Assembly: GCA_032622095.1 (NCBI GenBank)
Contig: CP136068.1
Location: forward strand, 149,307,365 to 149,371,364
Source: Siphonodentalium dalli
Taxonomy: Eukaryota > Mollusca > Scaphopoda > Gadilida > Siphonodentaliidae
Length of the DNA stretch: 64,000 nucleotides
Reading direction: 5' to 3'
Shown here: piece after piece, positions 1 through 10,914 of the stretch
Position numbering within the stretch: the stretch's first letter is position 1
How the letters are laid out: each line of letters begins with the position of its first letter
The notes under the pieces: generated by a model
Told to the model about the DNA's origin: nothing
Databases searched by the model: none
The model's input: only the letters and a program-made list of their open reading frames with translations
Made by a program: the position numbers and the translations under genes

Positions 1-21
1 AAAATCTATCTATCTATCTAT
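1..21. repeat. TATC microsatellite
   Basis: About four tandem TATC/ATCT tetranucleotides stand at the left edge. A similar short run occurs near 24262-24275. Too short to have any other meaning. Confidence 0.7.
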
Positions 22-599
22 TGAGAAGTGACTAGCTAACTGGTTCGCCGGGTGTACATGTCGTTATCCCCATGAAGTATGAGACACATACATAAAGATA
101 ACATTCTGTAAGCTTGTATAACCATCGACCATATGCCTTCCTAGTTCAAGATGACGCACAAATTCCATATTTAGCAAATTTTTAAAATCGTAATCTAGAC
201 ATCGGAAAATGAATTGTTTGAAACGTTATGATTAGATGGACCCTTCTCCCAGGAAGTGGCGAATACTTTGTCGGTGTCAGCGACCTAGGTTTATCAGAAA
301 AAGAAATGGAAGCTGGTCCAGATAATTATGGACGTGACGTGGCAAGTCAGAATATGTTATCAGGTAATTGTTATGCTATGACTATTTGGCGCACCTACGG
401 TTACGGCCATTATCGGCGTTAAGTGGAGAATGGATTTCGAAATGCCACATCGCGATATTAATTATGGGTTTTCATCTTTCCAGAAGGATACGAGCTATGT
501 TATGCGTTTTGATACGTTTAAGTTGAACTAGTAGATTGTTTATGTACAGTTTCGTCCATACATGTACATACCAATATTATGACAAACAGTTGAAATTAG
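22..599. other. No gene recognised
   Basis: Only short open frames with no family resemblance; no clear repeat structure seen. Confidence 0.5.
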
Positions 600-1680
600 T
601 ATGTTAAAATATCTATTTCTTTTCAATTTCTGGCCGCCAATTAACCGCGATCTTGACTGTGAGTATCAATTGCCAAACCCTAATGAATACTTCATATGAA
701 TATTCCATATCAACATGTAATGGTGGGTAGAAATCGCGAAACAACAACGCCCATCGTAAGAAAGTAAAGGAATGTAGGCTTGTTTTCAAATTTCGGTCGC
801 CATTTTGGCCGCCATCTTCGATTTGGAAAACCATTTCTTGCATAAGATGTAAGGTAATTACTTCACCTCAGTATTTCCAACTCAAGTGCAAGCATGGGTG
901 GCGTTGTCTCGACAATAATGCCCAATGGTGTGAATATGAGGGAATTTCGGTGATTTTAAAAAATCTGTCCGCCATTGTGGGCGCCATTTTGGATTTGGGG
1001 GACTTTTATTTGGATATGGTACAAGGAAAGTTCTTCGCCTAAGTGTTCCCAACTCACAATAGTAAGCAGGTGTGGAGTTGTCATGACAATAATGCTCACT
1101 GATGTTAAAATCAGCGATTTTCAGAATTTTTTTATTTATGGTGGCCATTTTGGCAGCCATCTTGGATTTTGGTGAATATTCTTCAACTCAGGTATAAGAG
1201 GAATCCTAGCTCGAGTATCTCCTGCACATATATATACATGGGTGTTGTTATGATAGCAATAACATTCATTGATTCAAAACATTACATCGCGTTATTAGTG
1301 TCGATTCGGCATTGACCTATTAAACCGGCATTTGGGGAAAACGTGATATCGGACAAAAATATCCCACAATGAATGTATGTTATTGTCCCCATGTGTTCGC
1401 CAATGACTCTTCTATACGATAAATGTATAACATCACGCCAAGATGCCAATATTTTCCCACAGAGACAATCGAAATGTAGCATATTTTCACATTTCGGCGG
1501 TCATCTTGGCCGCCATATTGGATTCTGGTGTCGGATTTTTGGCTAATTTGTAAGGGTAGTATCTTAGCATAACGAATCGAGCGGAAAACAAGACAGCATG
1601 TGATATCATCTTTACTATAACGGCGATCAAAAAGACCTGGTGCATATAAAACAAATGGCCGCCATGATGGACGCCATCTT
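600..1680. repeat. Degenerate ~175-bp tandem repeat with CGCCAT motif
   Basis: A block with CGCCATTTTGG / GGCCGCCATCTTGG recurs near 787, 965, 1142, 1497 and 1660, with a worn copy near 1325. A second landmark, GTTGTCNNGACAATAATG, recurs near 905, 1078 and 1246 at the same spacing. Together they show about six diverged units of roughly 170-180 bp. Short open frames here are repeat shadows. Confidence 0.65.
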
Positions 1681-2582
1681 GTCTGGAGTCTCTGCGGCCA
1701 CTCTTTTTCTTGTTAACAACCGAAACAAATTAGAGGAGACATTAAGAAAGAAAATTAGTGGGGTGAAGTTGAGTCCTGGTGGGGGGGGGGGGGGTACAGA
1801 GGTCGACCAATATCTCCTGGGCTACAGGCTTCTAGACCTTCAGTTAAACAACGAAAACCGTGTAATATAACTTGACACAGCTGTTCGCTTTGTGTTACTG
1901 AACATATTGTAGAAAATCAAATTTACGACATAGAAACGACACTTATATAAATACACAAGAAAGACAGTATGTTGTTGAAAAGATCATTATAACCGCGAAA
2001 CAATAAAACAGTTAGATAACTATAATACTCCAACGAACAGGGTAGTGAATGTCTCTCGGGTGAAAAATGTCACGCCAAACTAGCTCTTGTGACGTGTTGA
2101 CCGATGCAAAGAGTACCACGAGTAAAACGAATTTAGTTTTCTTGATTGAGACTTTGATGAAGATACCTATAGATGAATGATTGGAAATCCATATATATAT
2201 GGGTTGCCAGTCGTGTTCATTTCTACTTTTGGAAGTGAGTGGCAGTGCCTACAACATTATGACGCAAATGGGTTGACGTGCATGTTGGCACACATATGTA
2301 TCTACGTTCTATACTCACGATATTCCGTGTCTTGTCCGTTGCAGTTGTCGCCTCCATGCATTGGGGCTGGATCAGTGCAGTTTCTTTTGCGGCACGACAT
2401 ACTGGTATCATTACATAATTCAACTCCTCCCCAGGGTGACCATGAACCATGGAGAACTGGAAGGCAATCTGACTACATGACATGCATACCTCATGAGGTT
2501 TCCAAAACAACAACATGTTACAAGAGATACAGACGGAACACATACTAAATAGCAAATACATATACAGACAGCTTGAGACATC
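1681..2582. other. No gene recognised; poly-G tract
   Basis: Contains a 14-base G run at 1781-1794. Overlapping open frames on both strands at 2180-2560 show no domain and look random. Confidence 0.5.
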
Positions 2583-2975
2583 AGTTGGGTTGATGCTGTT
2601 TTTGGACCAAGTCCCATCCCACTAGTCTTCTATAACGACTTTACGCCCATAATATATAGTGATTGCGAGATTTATAAGTATCTTAGACCTTGTTTTCCAG
2701 AGAATTTCGATTTTGTCGCGCTAGCAGAAAAGGTAAGAAAACAATACATTAAACAATCGTATCATCACTATATCCTTTTCTACCACGGTACATACTATAT
2801 CGTTTTGAATACTGATTAATCCCGGACGCGTCAGATGTTTAATAACATTCAGGATTTACGAGAATGCCCGGGCTCCACGTGTACACGTATTATGTCTTTC
2901 GAATGAAAGTCCGTTCTAGGAGGGCAACGGGTGGGACTCGGTCCAAAAACAGCATTCCCAGTTGGTCTAATAAAT
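2583..2975. repeat. Inverted pair of an interspersed repeat
   Basis: The segment at 2583-2650 (GATGCTGTTTTTGGACC ... ACTTTACGCCC) reappears in reverse near 2927-2975 and, reversed, at 16690-16757. A diverged copy lies near 16110-16160. This is a dispersed family; its true ends are not visible. Confidence 0.5.
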
Positions 2976-4134
2976 ATAATGAAAATTACCAAGGCTACAC
3001 ATCAAAATATATAAAGTAGTCTGTAAAGAAGGGTTTTGCATTTACAAAATACTGATGGTATTTGATTAATATGTCGTGACCCTTTATCAATGCTCATATA
3101 CATAGCCGCATTTCATTAACTATGGTGACCATCGTCTATCGAGTAAAATCAATGTTTCTGGTTGAAAATCGATGGTTTAAACATATTTATTGTAACTCAG
3201 TTTACAAGGGATTGGGGGACAAGTTATAACAACTTAAGGTGGCCCCTCTCTCGACAATATTTACACAAATGTTTAAACAAGATGAATAACAGATATAATG
3301 TACATGTAATAATAAGAATGTTGATGATGATGATGTCTGGTGATTGATGTTTTACCGGTCCTGAGGTAATCGATGAAAAGCGACATACAGGATACAATGC
3401 GGCGGATTATGCGGGCGTCATATACATTGTAGTCAATCGTTTGTACATTATTTAATTATATTGTAGTTGTTTAGTTTCCTCATACACCGAATTGACCAAA
3501 TGTTCCAACCTCAATAAAATATAATTTCGTCTCAGATGGAAATTTTAAATACTTGAGTCCACTGGCTTGCATGTACATGTAAAAATGAATATCCTTCATT
3601 AATATCCTTTATGTACTTCAGAATTAGGAAACATATTGTTTCTAAAACAAATTAAATGAAATTGTATTTAAATTCGTATACATCACACACTAATTGGCAT
3701 ATTACTTCAAATATATTCACGATTTTCTGTTTGAAAACAAGGAAATGTCGTCTCGAAAAAGGTGTATAAAATCGCTAAATAAACATATACTTGCATTAGA
3801 TACAGTAAGTGGTACCTATCCAGCGAATTAATAAGTCACAGAATCGTGTAACCTCAATTCTGGAATAATTATGTGTGTGACATTTCCTATGCCCATCAAT
3901 GCTGAAATTACCTATAACTTCGCCAACTTAAAGAGGATTGTACCCGAAATCCGGCAATTTATAGGACATAAAATAAAAAACATCCATTACCCTGCAGGCA
4001 GCCCCACACAATTATAGAAGCATATAGAAGAGTGTCGTCTGCTCATGTTTGTATGGGGCTCTGTATGGGTGAAATTATAAAATTGTTAAAGAATACAAGA
4101 AAATATTATTAAAATTGTAAAAAATTGTTAGTAC
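2976..4134. other. No gene recognised
   Basis: AT-rich sequence with no supported exon or clear repeat. Confidence 0.5.
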
Positions 4135-4197
4135 AATGCATTCTCTTATATATGCGAGGCGACCTATGGTCGACTCGCATATATAAGAGAATGCATT
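4135..4197. repeat. Near-perfect hairpin (TATATGCGAG core)
   Basis: Arms of about 24 bases (AATGCATTCTCTTATATATG and its complement) flank a short loop. The same hairpin occurs inside longer MITEs at 17937-18197, 29965-30224 and 50579-50833. Here it lacks the outer TTAA-CCCTTT ends. Confidence 0.75.
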
Positions 4198-4229
4198 GGC
4201 ACAGGGGAAACAAATCCCGACTTACGACT

Positions 4230-4495
4230 GGATTTGATATGGCGGGTCACATATTCATCTCCTGTTATGCTCAGCAGAATATATGCAACAAATGAATGAT
4301 TTTGAGCCATGGAGTCATAAATTCATTTGCATTATAACTACCACGTTGTTTGCATCACCCATATAGCACGTGAGTGTATTTTGAACTAATTCATGGTTCA
4401 AATTGTTTCATTTGTTGCATATATTATGTTGATTATAAAAGGAGATGGGCCCATAAATGGCTGATTTAGTGTATAGTACCCCTTTAACACGAAAC
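4230..4495. mobile_element. Inverted-repeat MITE-like element
   Basis: The left part has CAGAATATATGCAACAAATG and the right part has its worn complement (CATTTGTTGCATATATTATG), each next to CTCCTTTTAT/ATAAAAGGAG. The same arrangement occurs at 16830-17098, so this is a dispersed palindromic element. It abuts the CTLD-b exon, so the open frame that runs on past the splice donor at 4528 is repeat, not protein. Confidence 0.5.
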
Positions 4496-4528
4496 AGATG
4501 TGCCCTTCGCAATCAGGATTGAACTCAC

Positions 4529-4740
4529 CTAAGGGCCAACTGCAGAATGATTCATATAGAGCTTCTTGTGGTGCGGTATAGAACACACCATTAAATGGAC
4601 CGAATGTGCCATATGCATGTCCCACCACTGGATACCCGTACCCCCATCTAACAGGTATATCAACTGGAATGCCGCTCATTAACTTCCATGATGCTTCTAT
4701 CTCATCAAGCTTTATACCGACCCAGACTCGATTGATGCTC
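4529..4740 (-). CDS. C-type lectin domain, second half (CTLD-b exon 2)
   Basis: Internal exon for the C-terminal half of a C-type lectin-like domain, a fold that usually binds sugars or proteins outside the cell. Seen: acceptor TTAATTTCAG at 4750-4741; the reading frame gives VWVGIKLDE (the WIGL core strand), then WKLMSG, RWGYGYP (the W-x-x-G-x-P element) and a final Cys four residues before the donor TTAG|GTGAGT. Phases are 2 in and 1 out, 212 bp. It aligns residue for residue with the exon at 31185-31393, ending TAPQEALYESFC against TVPDDATNKPIC. The usual inner Cys pair and Ca-binding EPN/QPD motifs are not seen, so classical sugar binding is doubtful. The first half is at 8202-8373 in matching phase. 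The frame stays open beyond the donor, but that part is repeat sequence. Confidence 0.72.
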
Positions 4741-4814
4741 CTGAAATTAAATTATGTTCTGCATGATAGTAATTATTAACAGTATGCATTGTCAATTCAG
4801 CGCGAAAAATGTTC

Positions 4815-5998
4815 AACAGTTGGAAATTTCATACCTGCCAAAACATTAGTTGGAAATTTCACACCAACAATAGGTTGAAATGTTCTTGTAGTTTGATTTT
4901 CAAACAATTTATTGGGGGGAATTAATTGTTTTGGACCAATATTTGCATATTTTCCTATTTTTTGTAAACATTTGGACTGAAATGGTCATCAGTTGGAAAT
5001 TTTCAAACCCCAGGGGGGTGACAGGTTGGAAATATCCAACACTTGGAAATCTTGTGTCCTGGTCCCTCCCCCGTGGCCAGTCAAAAACTGCTAGTTAATT
5101 TAAGAAAACAATAGTCTCATACATGTGGTCAACATTGGCATTGGAATTGTCATCAGTTGTAAATTTTACAACCCCCTGGGGGTGACAGGTTGGAAATTTC
5201 CAACACTTGGAAATCTTGTGTCCTGGTCCCTGCCCCGTGGCTAGTCAAAAACTGCTAGTTAATTTAAGAAAACAATATTCTCATACATTTGGTCAACATT
5301 GGCATTGGAATTGTCATCAGTTGTAAATTTTCCAACTTAAGTGGGGTGTCAGGTTTGAAATTTCCAACTCTAAAAATGCTTGACGCCAGTCTAGATGCTA
5401 GGATTTTGCGATTTTCTTGTTCAGATTACAAATTTTTCGCACACCGGGCCGAACCATGGTCGGCCCGGTGTGTCATTGTCTCTCCCCTGTGGCCAATACA
5501 AAAATGCTAATAAGTTTAACAATATTTTACTACATTTGGTCAAACTTGTGGTCATCAGTTGGAGAATATTCCAACCTGGGGGGGGTATGAGGTTCGAAAT
5601 TTCCAACACTATACGAAAGCTTTAGTTGAGGCCAGTCTGGATGCTAGGATTTGCGATTTTCTTGTTCAAATTTCAAAATTTTCTCACACCGGCCGAACAA
5701 CGATGGTCAGCTCGGTGTGTCGTGGTCTCTTGTCCGTAGCCGTGTGCATTTGTATGGAGTTATACCACTAGTTGTTAGGATTTATGCAATGTTTCAGGTT
5801 AAAATATCTGAATGTTCTCATACCGGGAATACAGAACCATGGTTTATGAAGATATAGGATATTAGGCCTAAACACTGAGGTGCAAGGGGGTGCAAATGGA
5901 ATTATGCAAAACTTGTGTTCTGTCTGATTCTGAGGGGGGTGCAGTTGGAATTTCCCAAGGTGGACACCCCCAACGGAAACCCTCTAGCCACGTCCCTG
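4815..5998. mobile_element. hAT-like non-autonomous element, 5' truncated
   Basis: Homologous over most of its length to the complete element at 44769-45883, with the same CACACCGGGCCGAACCATGG hairpins and TTGGAAATTTCCAAC blocks. The right end CCCTCTAGCCACGTCCCTG matches that family's terminus. The left terminus is missing. A segment of about 185 bp is duplicated inside it (5030-5215 and 5215-5330). It lies in the CTLD-b intron. Confidence 0.65.
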
Positions 5999-6092
5999 AT
6001 CATAAAGTATCATTAATGTTATCATAACGGCCTCATAACGCGACCGGCATCATAATGTGTCTATGTAACTTCTATGTATTATTTATTAACAT

Positions 6093-6170
6093 GTATTCAG
6101 GATTCACCCCCCAAAATTAACTCGTATTCAGGATTCACCCCCCAAAATTAACTGGTATTCAGGATTCAGG
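6093..6170. repeat. 31-bp tandem repeat, 2.5 copies
   Basis: GTATTCAGGATTCACCCCCC plus AAAATTAACT repeats twice and then partly a third time, followed by a G-rich run. Confidence 0.75.
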
Positions 6171-7480
6171 GGAGGGGGGTGACACCTTCCTGACGGACCT
6201 TATGGCCTTTTCGTTTGTCAACATAAGTAGAGTGAAAGAAATAATGGCTTACAACCTATCCGTCATATAATTTCCAGACATAATGAAGGTGGTGCATAAA
6301 TTCATGGGTGTCAAGAGAAAGGGGATATTGTCTGCTAGGCATGTTAAAGAAGGCTAAATATGATGATGACCAAGGTCCCAATTTATCGCAGACAAATTGT
6401 TCCTCGTTCTGATGACATGAATTTTGATGATCCTGGAACGGTTTATTTGAATTTTGAAAATAGTTTTAGAACGTACCTAACAAAAACAAGATTTCTTTAA
6501 ATGCCAAAAGTAGAATTTATAAATTTTTGAAAATGACTCCCAATGAGTTAAAGAGATGCCAAAATGTTTTGACAAGATCATCATCAGTTGCAGTTTGCTG
6601 ACTATATCCCATGCTAATTAAGCGCATGCCACATAACGTTTCGACTCGTTACCTGCGATTGAATAGTGAAAGATACTTAATTGTGGTTCACGATTATATA
6701 GCTATATGTATGCAATCTGAGTAACATGTGCCGAAATGAGTTAATCTGAAGGGTGATAACTCTACATGTAACGTACTCTTGACTAAGTAACGGAGATTTG
6801 TCTGAAAATATTAAAAGACCGCCAGTGATCAACTTTGTTCTTTAAAATCGTTTATTTGGTTAAAAATGATCTATAAACAAAAACTATCTTTAAAATATAT
6901 TTTAAACAGATTCTCTTTAAACAAATGTTTTTTAATTTGTGTTTTATTTTTGAACATTTGAACTATTTATATTCAATATAATCATCCCCCATTCGATTAA
7001 ATCAGGATTCTCATTTTGAAATGCAACCCTAACATCGCGTGGCACCTTTTACTCATATTGAATAACAATCGCTATCTAATCGTGAACAACCGGTTATATA
7101 TTGTTTTATTGCATGATCCTACCCTTATTCCATCCAAAAAGACTGCAACGTTCGTTGCATAACAGGAAATATTGCCAGGCGACCATTGACTTCCGGTACC
7201 TCATATGTATACATTCCGTACGCTACGTCTCAAAATACTATGCATATGGCTCCAATATTTGTCCAACAAACTCTAATGAGTGAAGAGTTTGAAACGTTAT
7301 TTAATTAAATATACGCCATTAAATACGTCAAAGATTCTTTATTTAAATGAGAATATTTCTTTAGGCAAACAACGTATAGTTACGTGAAACGTCACCGTAT
7401 ACCTTATATAAGCCGATGTTAGTTTCACGTCCCATTTGTTAATTTAGGTATATTTTGTCGAGGTGTTGGATCATAGAATC
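6171..7480. other. No gene recognised (CTLD-b intron)
   Basis: AT-rich, with AAACAAATTTT-type runs at 6840-6960. No supported exon. Confidence 0.5.
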
Positions 7481-7608
7481 TACAACTCGTCCCCTGTTTA
7501 TAGCGGAATTACAAAGCTCGTCCAGTAAATTATGTCTGGACCGAGCCTTTAGACCTAATTTACTGGACTCGTTTTGTAAATTCTGCTATAAACTGGGGAC
7601 TTGTTGTA
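7481..7608. repeat. Imperfect palindrome, ~128 bp
   Basis: Left arm ACAACTCGTCCCCTGTTTATAG pairs with CTATAAACTGGGGACTTGTTGT on the right; inner arms GTCCAGTAAATTA/TAATTTACTGGAC pair across a centre near 7545. Probably a MITE. The longest open frame (7455-7739, +) is just the palindrome read through. Confidence 0.7.
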
Positions 7609-8201
7609 CATGTATATCCTCTACATATCTAATCACTAGCGTATTTGTAGCACAGAGAAAAGCAGCGTCCAGTCAAGAAACCGCTCAGTATCAAACCTCG
7701 TCTGCCGATAGGTGCACATTTTGTTTCGATTTGTTATAGTTTGTGGTTCATGTGTGTTCGTCTCCGGTAGCTTAGTTTCGAACTTTGGACAACATCGTCA
7801 ATCTTGTCTAAAACACGCTTAATGTTAGGGCAGGTATATCAATACATACATGTACATATACGGTTTCTCAACGGTGGTCATCCATAGCTTTTCATTAATT
7901 TGCCATAAATCCATAGGTAGTTATGGGTGCGTCGGCCGGAATATTAGAAATTGTATCGCCGATCTTCAATAATTAGGGCAAACTACCCGTGTGTTTTATT
8001 CAAAACGGAACGTTCTGTGATTTCGATAAGGCTTTTCAAGATAAGTCATACACGTGGAGTTCGTTTGATATCAACAAAGTTTATTTATTTTACTTGTACT
8101 TTTGATGCTAGTAAATTTATAGACGCTCATGAACTTTTAATTTTCCAATTGCCAAGGCTTCGTCCCGCTAAATAGCACGAATACATTGTGTGTATACTTA
8201 C
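7609..8201. other. No gene recognised (CTLD-b intron)
   Basis: Short open frames without recognisable content. Confidence 0.5.
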
Positions 8202-8373
8202 AACAACGAGAGTGCGTCGACGGTGGTTGTTTCGTTGAATGACAGTATGTCAAGAATGTCCCCGGAATCACCGCGGCAAATGTCACGTGCTTGTAGGGCC
8301 GTCACTGCGGTCGATGATAATCTGATGCAGTTCCCGGATGCAACAATGTGCAAAGGTGGACATTCTCTGGTCC
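8202..8373 (-). CDS. C-type lectin domain, first half (CTLD-b exon 1)
   Basis: Internal exon for the N-terminal half of a long-form C-type lectin domain. Seen: acceptor CATCATTTCAG before 8373; reading TRECPPLH, then SGNCIRL, then ALQARDICRGDSGDILDIL, which matches the family pattern A-x3-C-x4-G-x-L-x-x-I of helix 1 and the following strand; donor TTGTT|GTAAGT at 8201. The phases are 1 in and 2 out, 172 bp. The donor phase matches the acceptor of 4529-4740, and joining them makes a Leu codon directly before the WVG strand, as expected for one domain. The two N-terminal Cys before helix 1 are those of long-form domains. It follows the TSP1 exon, whose donor is also phase 1. Confidence 0.72.
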
Positions 8374-8661
8374 CTGAAATGATGCGCATATTCACTTGTT
8401 AATGCCCCCCATCATTGATTTACCGAGACGGCAGGTAGGCAACCTATCAGTGTTATGCTATCCCCGATAACTCAGCCTTGTAAAATTAAATTGTGTTGTG
8501 TTATTGTGTAGTCCATTGTATGTATCGAGTTTTGTATAACTAATGAGAGCCATGTAGAGTGAGTGAGCAATCGGGCTAGCTAATCAATCGGGCTCTCATA
8601 TTTATTGGTCAAAGCGTGTGGACATTCTATCTGAGCAATTGAATTCGCCAGCAATTGGACT

Positions 8662-9076
8662 CAGGGACGTGGCTAGAGGGTCTCCGTTAGAGGCTGTCCA
8701 TCTTGAAATTTCCAATTGCACCCCAGCGTGAACCAGACCAAAATCGCAGGTTCGCACAATTCCATGTCCACCCCTTCCCGGTTGGCTAGGAACATTATAA
8801 CTGCTACAGAATATTTCCAACTGTTGGACAATTTCTACCTGATTGCCATTTCAGTCCACAATTGTGACCAAAATCAGAAAAATGTGCTACTGTTTGTTTA
8901 AAACAAGAATTTCTCCACTAACCGGTTGTAAAATCAAACTATGATAAACATTCCAACCTATGCGGTGCAAACTTTCCAAATAATTTTGTGTCAGGCATGA
9001 CAATTCTAACTGTTGAAAATGTTTACCACAGTTGGGGGGGGGGTAAACATCACCAACCACCCGCACCACGTATCTG
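8662..9076. mobile_element. Short hAT-like MITE (CAGGGACGTGGCTAGAGGG family)
   Basis: The left end CAGGGACGTGGCTAGAGGG is the inverse of the terminus at 5998 and matches 44769. Inside are the TTCCAA blocks of that family. The right end is worn (CCACGTATCTG). I could not confirm a target duplication. Confidence 0.55.
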
Positions 9077-10412
9077 ACTCAAGACCAATCGGACTCGTCC
9101 TGCGTCATACATTGTTTTGATTGTTTTGACATGTGGATCGTGAACTGCGGAACGTTTGATACATTATGTACACCTACATGTATGTGTGCTGGACTGCGGT
9201 TTTGCCAGTTACACACTGAAGATTACTATGTTGTTCCTATGTGCGTCCGGTATTTAATTTGTGTATTTGGTTTGCTGACAATGAAGACATTACTGTACAA
9301 TTCATCTATCTCGAATGTTCCTCACGGTGGAGGCGAATTTGAAAATTAGATTTTGGCCGTGTTACAAATGCTCGTTGAAATCTAATAAATAAGTTACAGA
9401 TGCAAGATCAGTTTTGGCTTTTGGGAAAGCTTTCCTGATTCTCAATACACTATTAGAAATCCATGTTCCTATCTCTTTCTGAACATCCTGGATAATTGTT
9501 GTTGATTTGTTGACATTTGTTGATTTTCCGGACTCGCATGGGAGACCAATCAAGGCACATTTGAATAGAAAAAATGAATGTAGCGGGTGTGTATGGGGGG
9601 CACATTTAGTGTGAACCGCTTCGCTGTTTACACAATGTGCCCCAACGACCACTGCGCCGTGTCCCCCAAATAACACACACCCACAACATTAATTTTCTTA
9701 ATTATCCACTTCGTACATAACGCCTGCTCTATAAACGATAATGCCACGTCAACTTAGCTTAATTATTATGTCAGTGTATCTGTATTGCTACTTTATTATT
9801 ACTACTTTCGTGATGTAATTATAGTGCGTGAAAATTGCGCAGATAACGTGGCATCTCCAAGCTGCCTAAATAACGTTATTCTGATTCGGAAAGTTTTCTC
9901 GCCTACTGATTGGCTGAGAGCTGTATCCCTATTGATCGTAGAATGCATCCATTCGGATAGTGGACACTGTGTATACTCGGGCACTACATACATGTAGTCC
10001 CGGCCATTGTTAGAGCGGTCGCCGTCTTGAGTGCGGTCAGTTGAACGTTTGTGCTCCATGCTTATACATTTCAGAGTAGGATATTCAAGTTATAACTTGC
10101 GTTCGATCAAACGTAATAATTTCTGGTTTTTGTGGTTGAAGCGAACGTCATTACGTCGTATGACGCCAACGCGTGTTCCATGCGGATTTTCAAATATGGT
10201 ACGGAAGGATCACTGTTATTCTACGAACAAACGTGTAACCCATTCGTGACTGGTGCAGCTTTAAAGATCATGTGACTGTGCATTATCCTATGTATTCCCA
10301 TTGGGAGCCTCGCATATAACATAATTAACTGGCTTACAAGGTCAAGGTTAATACAATTTCAGGACACTCCATATCGACCTACATATATCTCGAAATATAC
10401 ATGCATACTCAC
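9077..10412. other. No gene recognised (intron)
   Basis: Between the TSP1 and CTLD-b exons. No exon with credible borders was found. Open frames at 9362-9676 (-) and 9802-10059 (-) have no family resemblance. Confidence 0.5.
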
Positions 10413-10565
10413 GGCACTCGCTAGCATTTCCTATACACATATATCCTCCATACTTTGGTTTCGGATTCGTACAGTTCCGCTCGCGACATTCTTCCATAAA
10501 GCCACACCGTGGAGACTGTAATGTCTGCACCCAGCCAGACCACACTTCCCACATTCCATGGATTA
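10413..10565 (-). CDS. Thrombospondin type 1 repeat exon
   Basis: Single-exon TSP1 module, a small extracellular domain used for matrix, heparin and receptor contacts. Seen: acceptor TTCACATCGCAG before 10565; reading VWSGWVQ (start of the W-x-x-W signature), then CGFMEECRERNC (the CSR strand) and NPKPKYGGYMC...ECR, matching the family's C-x-N-P-x-P-x-x-G-G-x-x-C ending; donor TGCC|GTGAGT at 10412. It is 153 bp with phase 1 on both sides, so it is a symmetrical, shuffle-ready module that fits the phase-1 chain. The first W-x-x-W-x-x-C Cys pair of group 1 repeats is replaced. A 48-bp satellite fills the intron just upstream. Confidence 0.75.
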
Positions 10566-10914
10566 CTGCGATGTGAAGGGTAGAGTTATCTTACTTTTAT
10601 CATGGACACATTTCATAAGAACTAAGAATAGGGAACTACATGTACATAACTACAATGTTCTATGCATTGTCGTTTTTGCCATTAGTTACGATTTTGACTT
10701 CGAGAAGCCAAGTTTGGGCACACGAGCTTTGCAGGCAATCAACGAGCTTACCACTGGGTACGACCAGATACATGCAACAATATAACTAAATACAAAAAAT
10801 ATCACGACAATCAGTCTCAGAATCATACCACATACCTGCGAGTGGCACGATTTTCTCACAAGCAGACTCAAGTCTGTGGAAAAGTGTTTGGACCTTCCGA
10901 AAAATTTCGACTAC
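10566..10914. other. Intron, no exon supported
   Basis: One 38-bp stretch (10836-10873, -) has splice-like borders, but its phase does not fit the chain; see rejected items. Confidence 0.4.

Noticed and set aside
2177-2617. Overlapping open frames on both strands (up to 123 codons)
   Set aside because: Opposed frames without motif or splice context.
4135-4197. microRNA precursor
   Set aside because: The hairpin is nearly perfect and belongs to a multi-copy MITE; nothing indicates a specific miRNA gene.
4398-4528. Continuation of the CTLD-b open frame (NPDCEGHICF ...) that looks like a lectin C-terminus
   Set aside because: The alignment with CTLD-a shows the domain ends at the donor GTGAGT. 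The continuation runs into a dispersed inverted repeat.
10836-10873. 38-bp mini-exon with acceptor TTTTCCACAG and donor GCAG|GTATGT (minus), reading LESACEKIVPLA
   Set aside because: Its phases (2 in, 1 out) do not fit a preceding phase-1 donor, and it matches no domain. Good-looking borders alone are expected by chance at this density.
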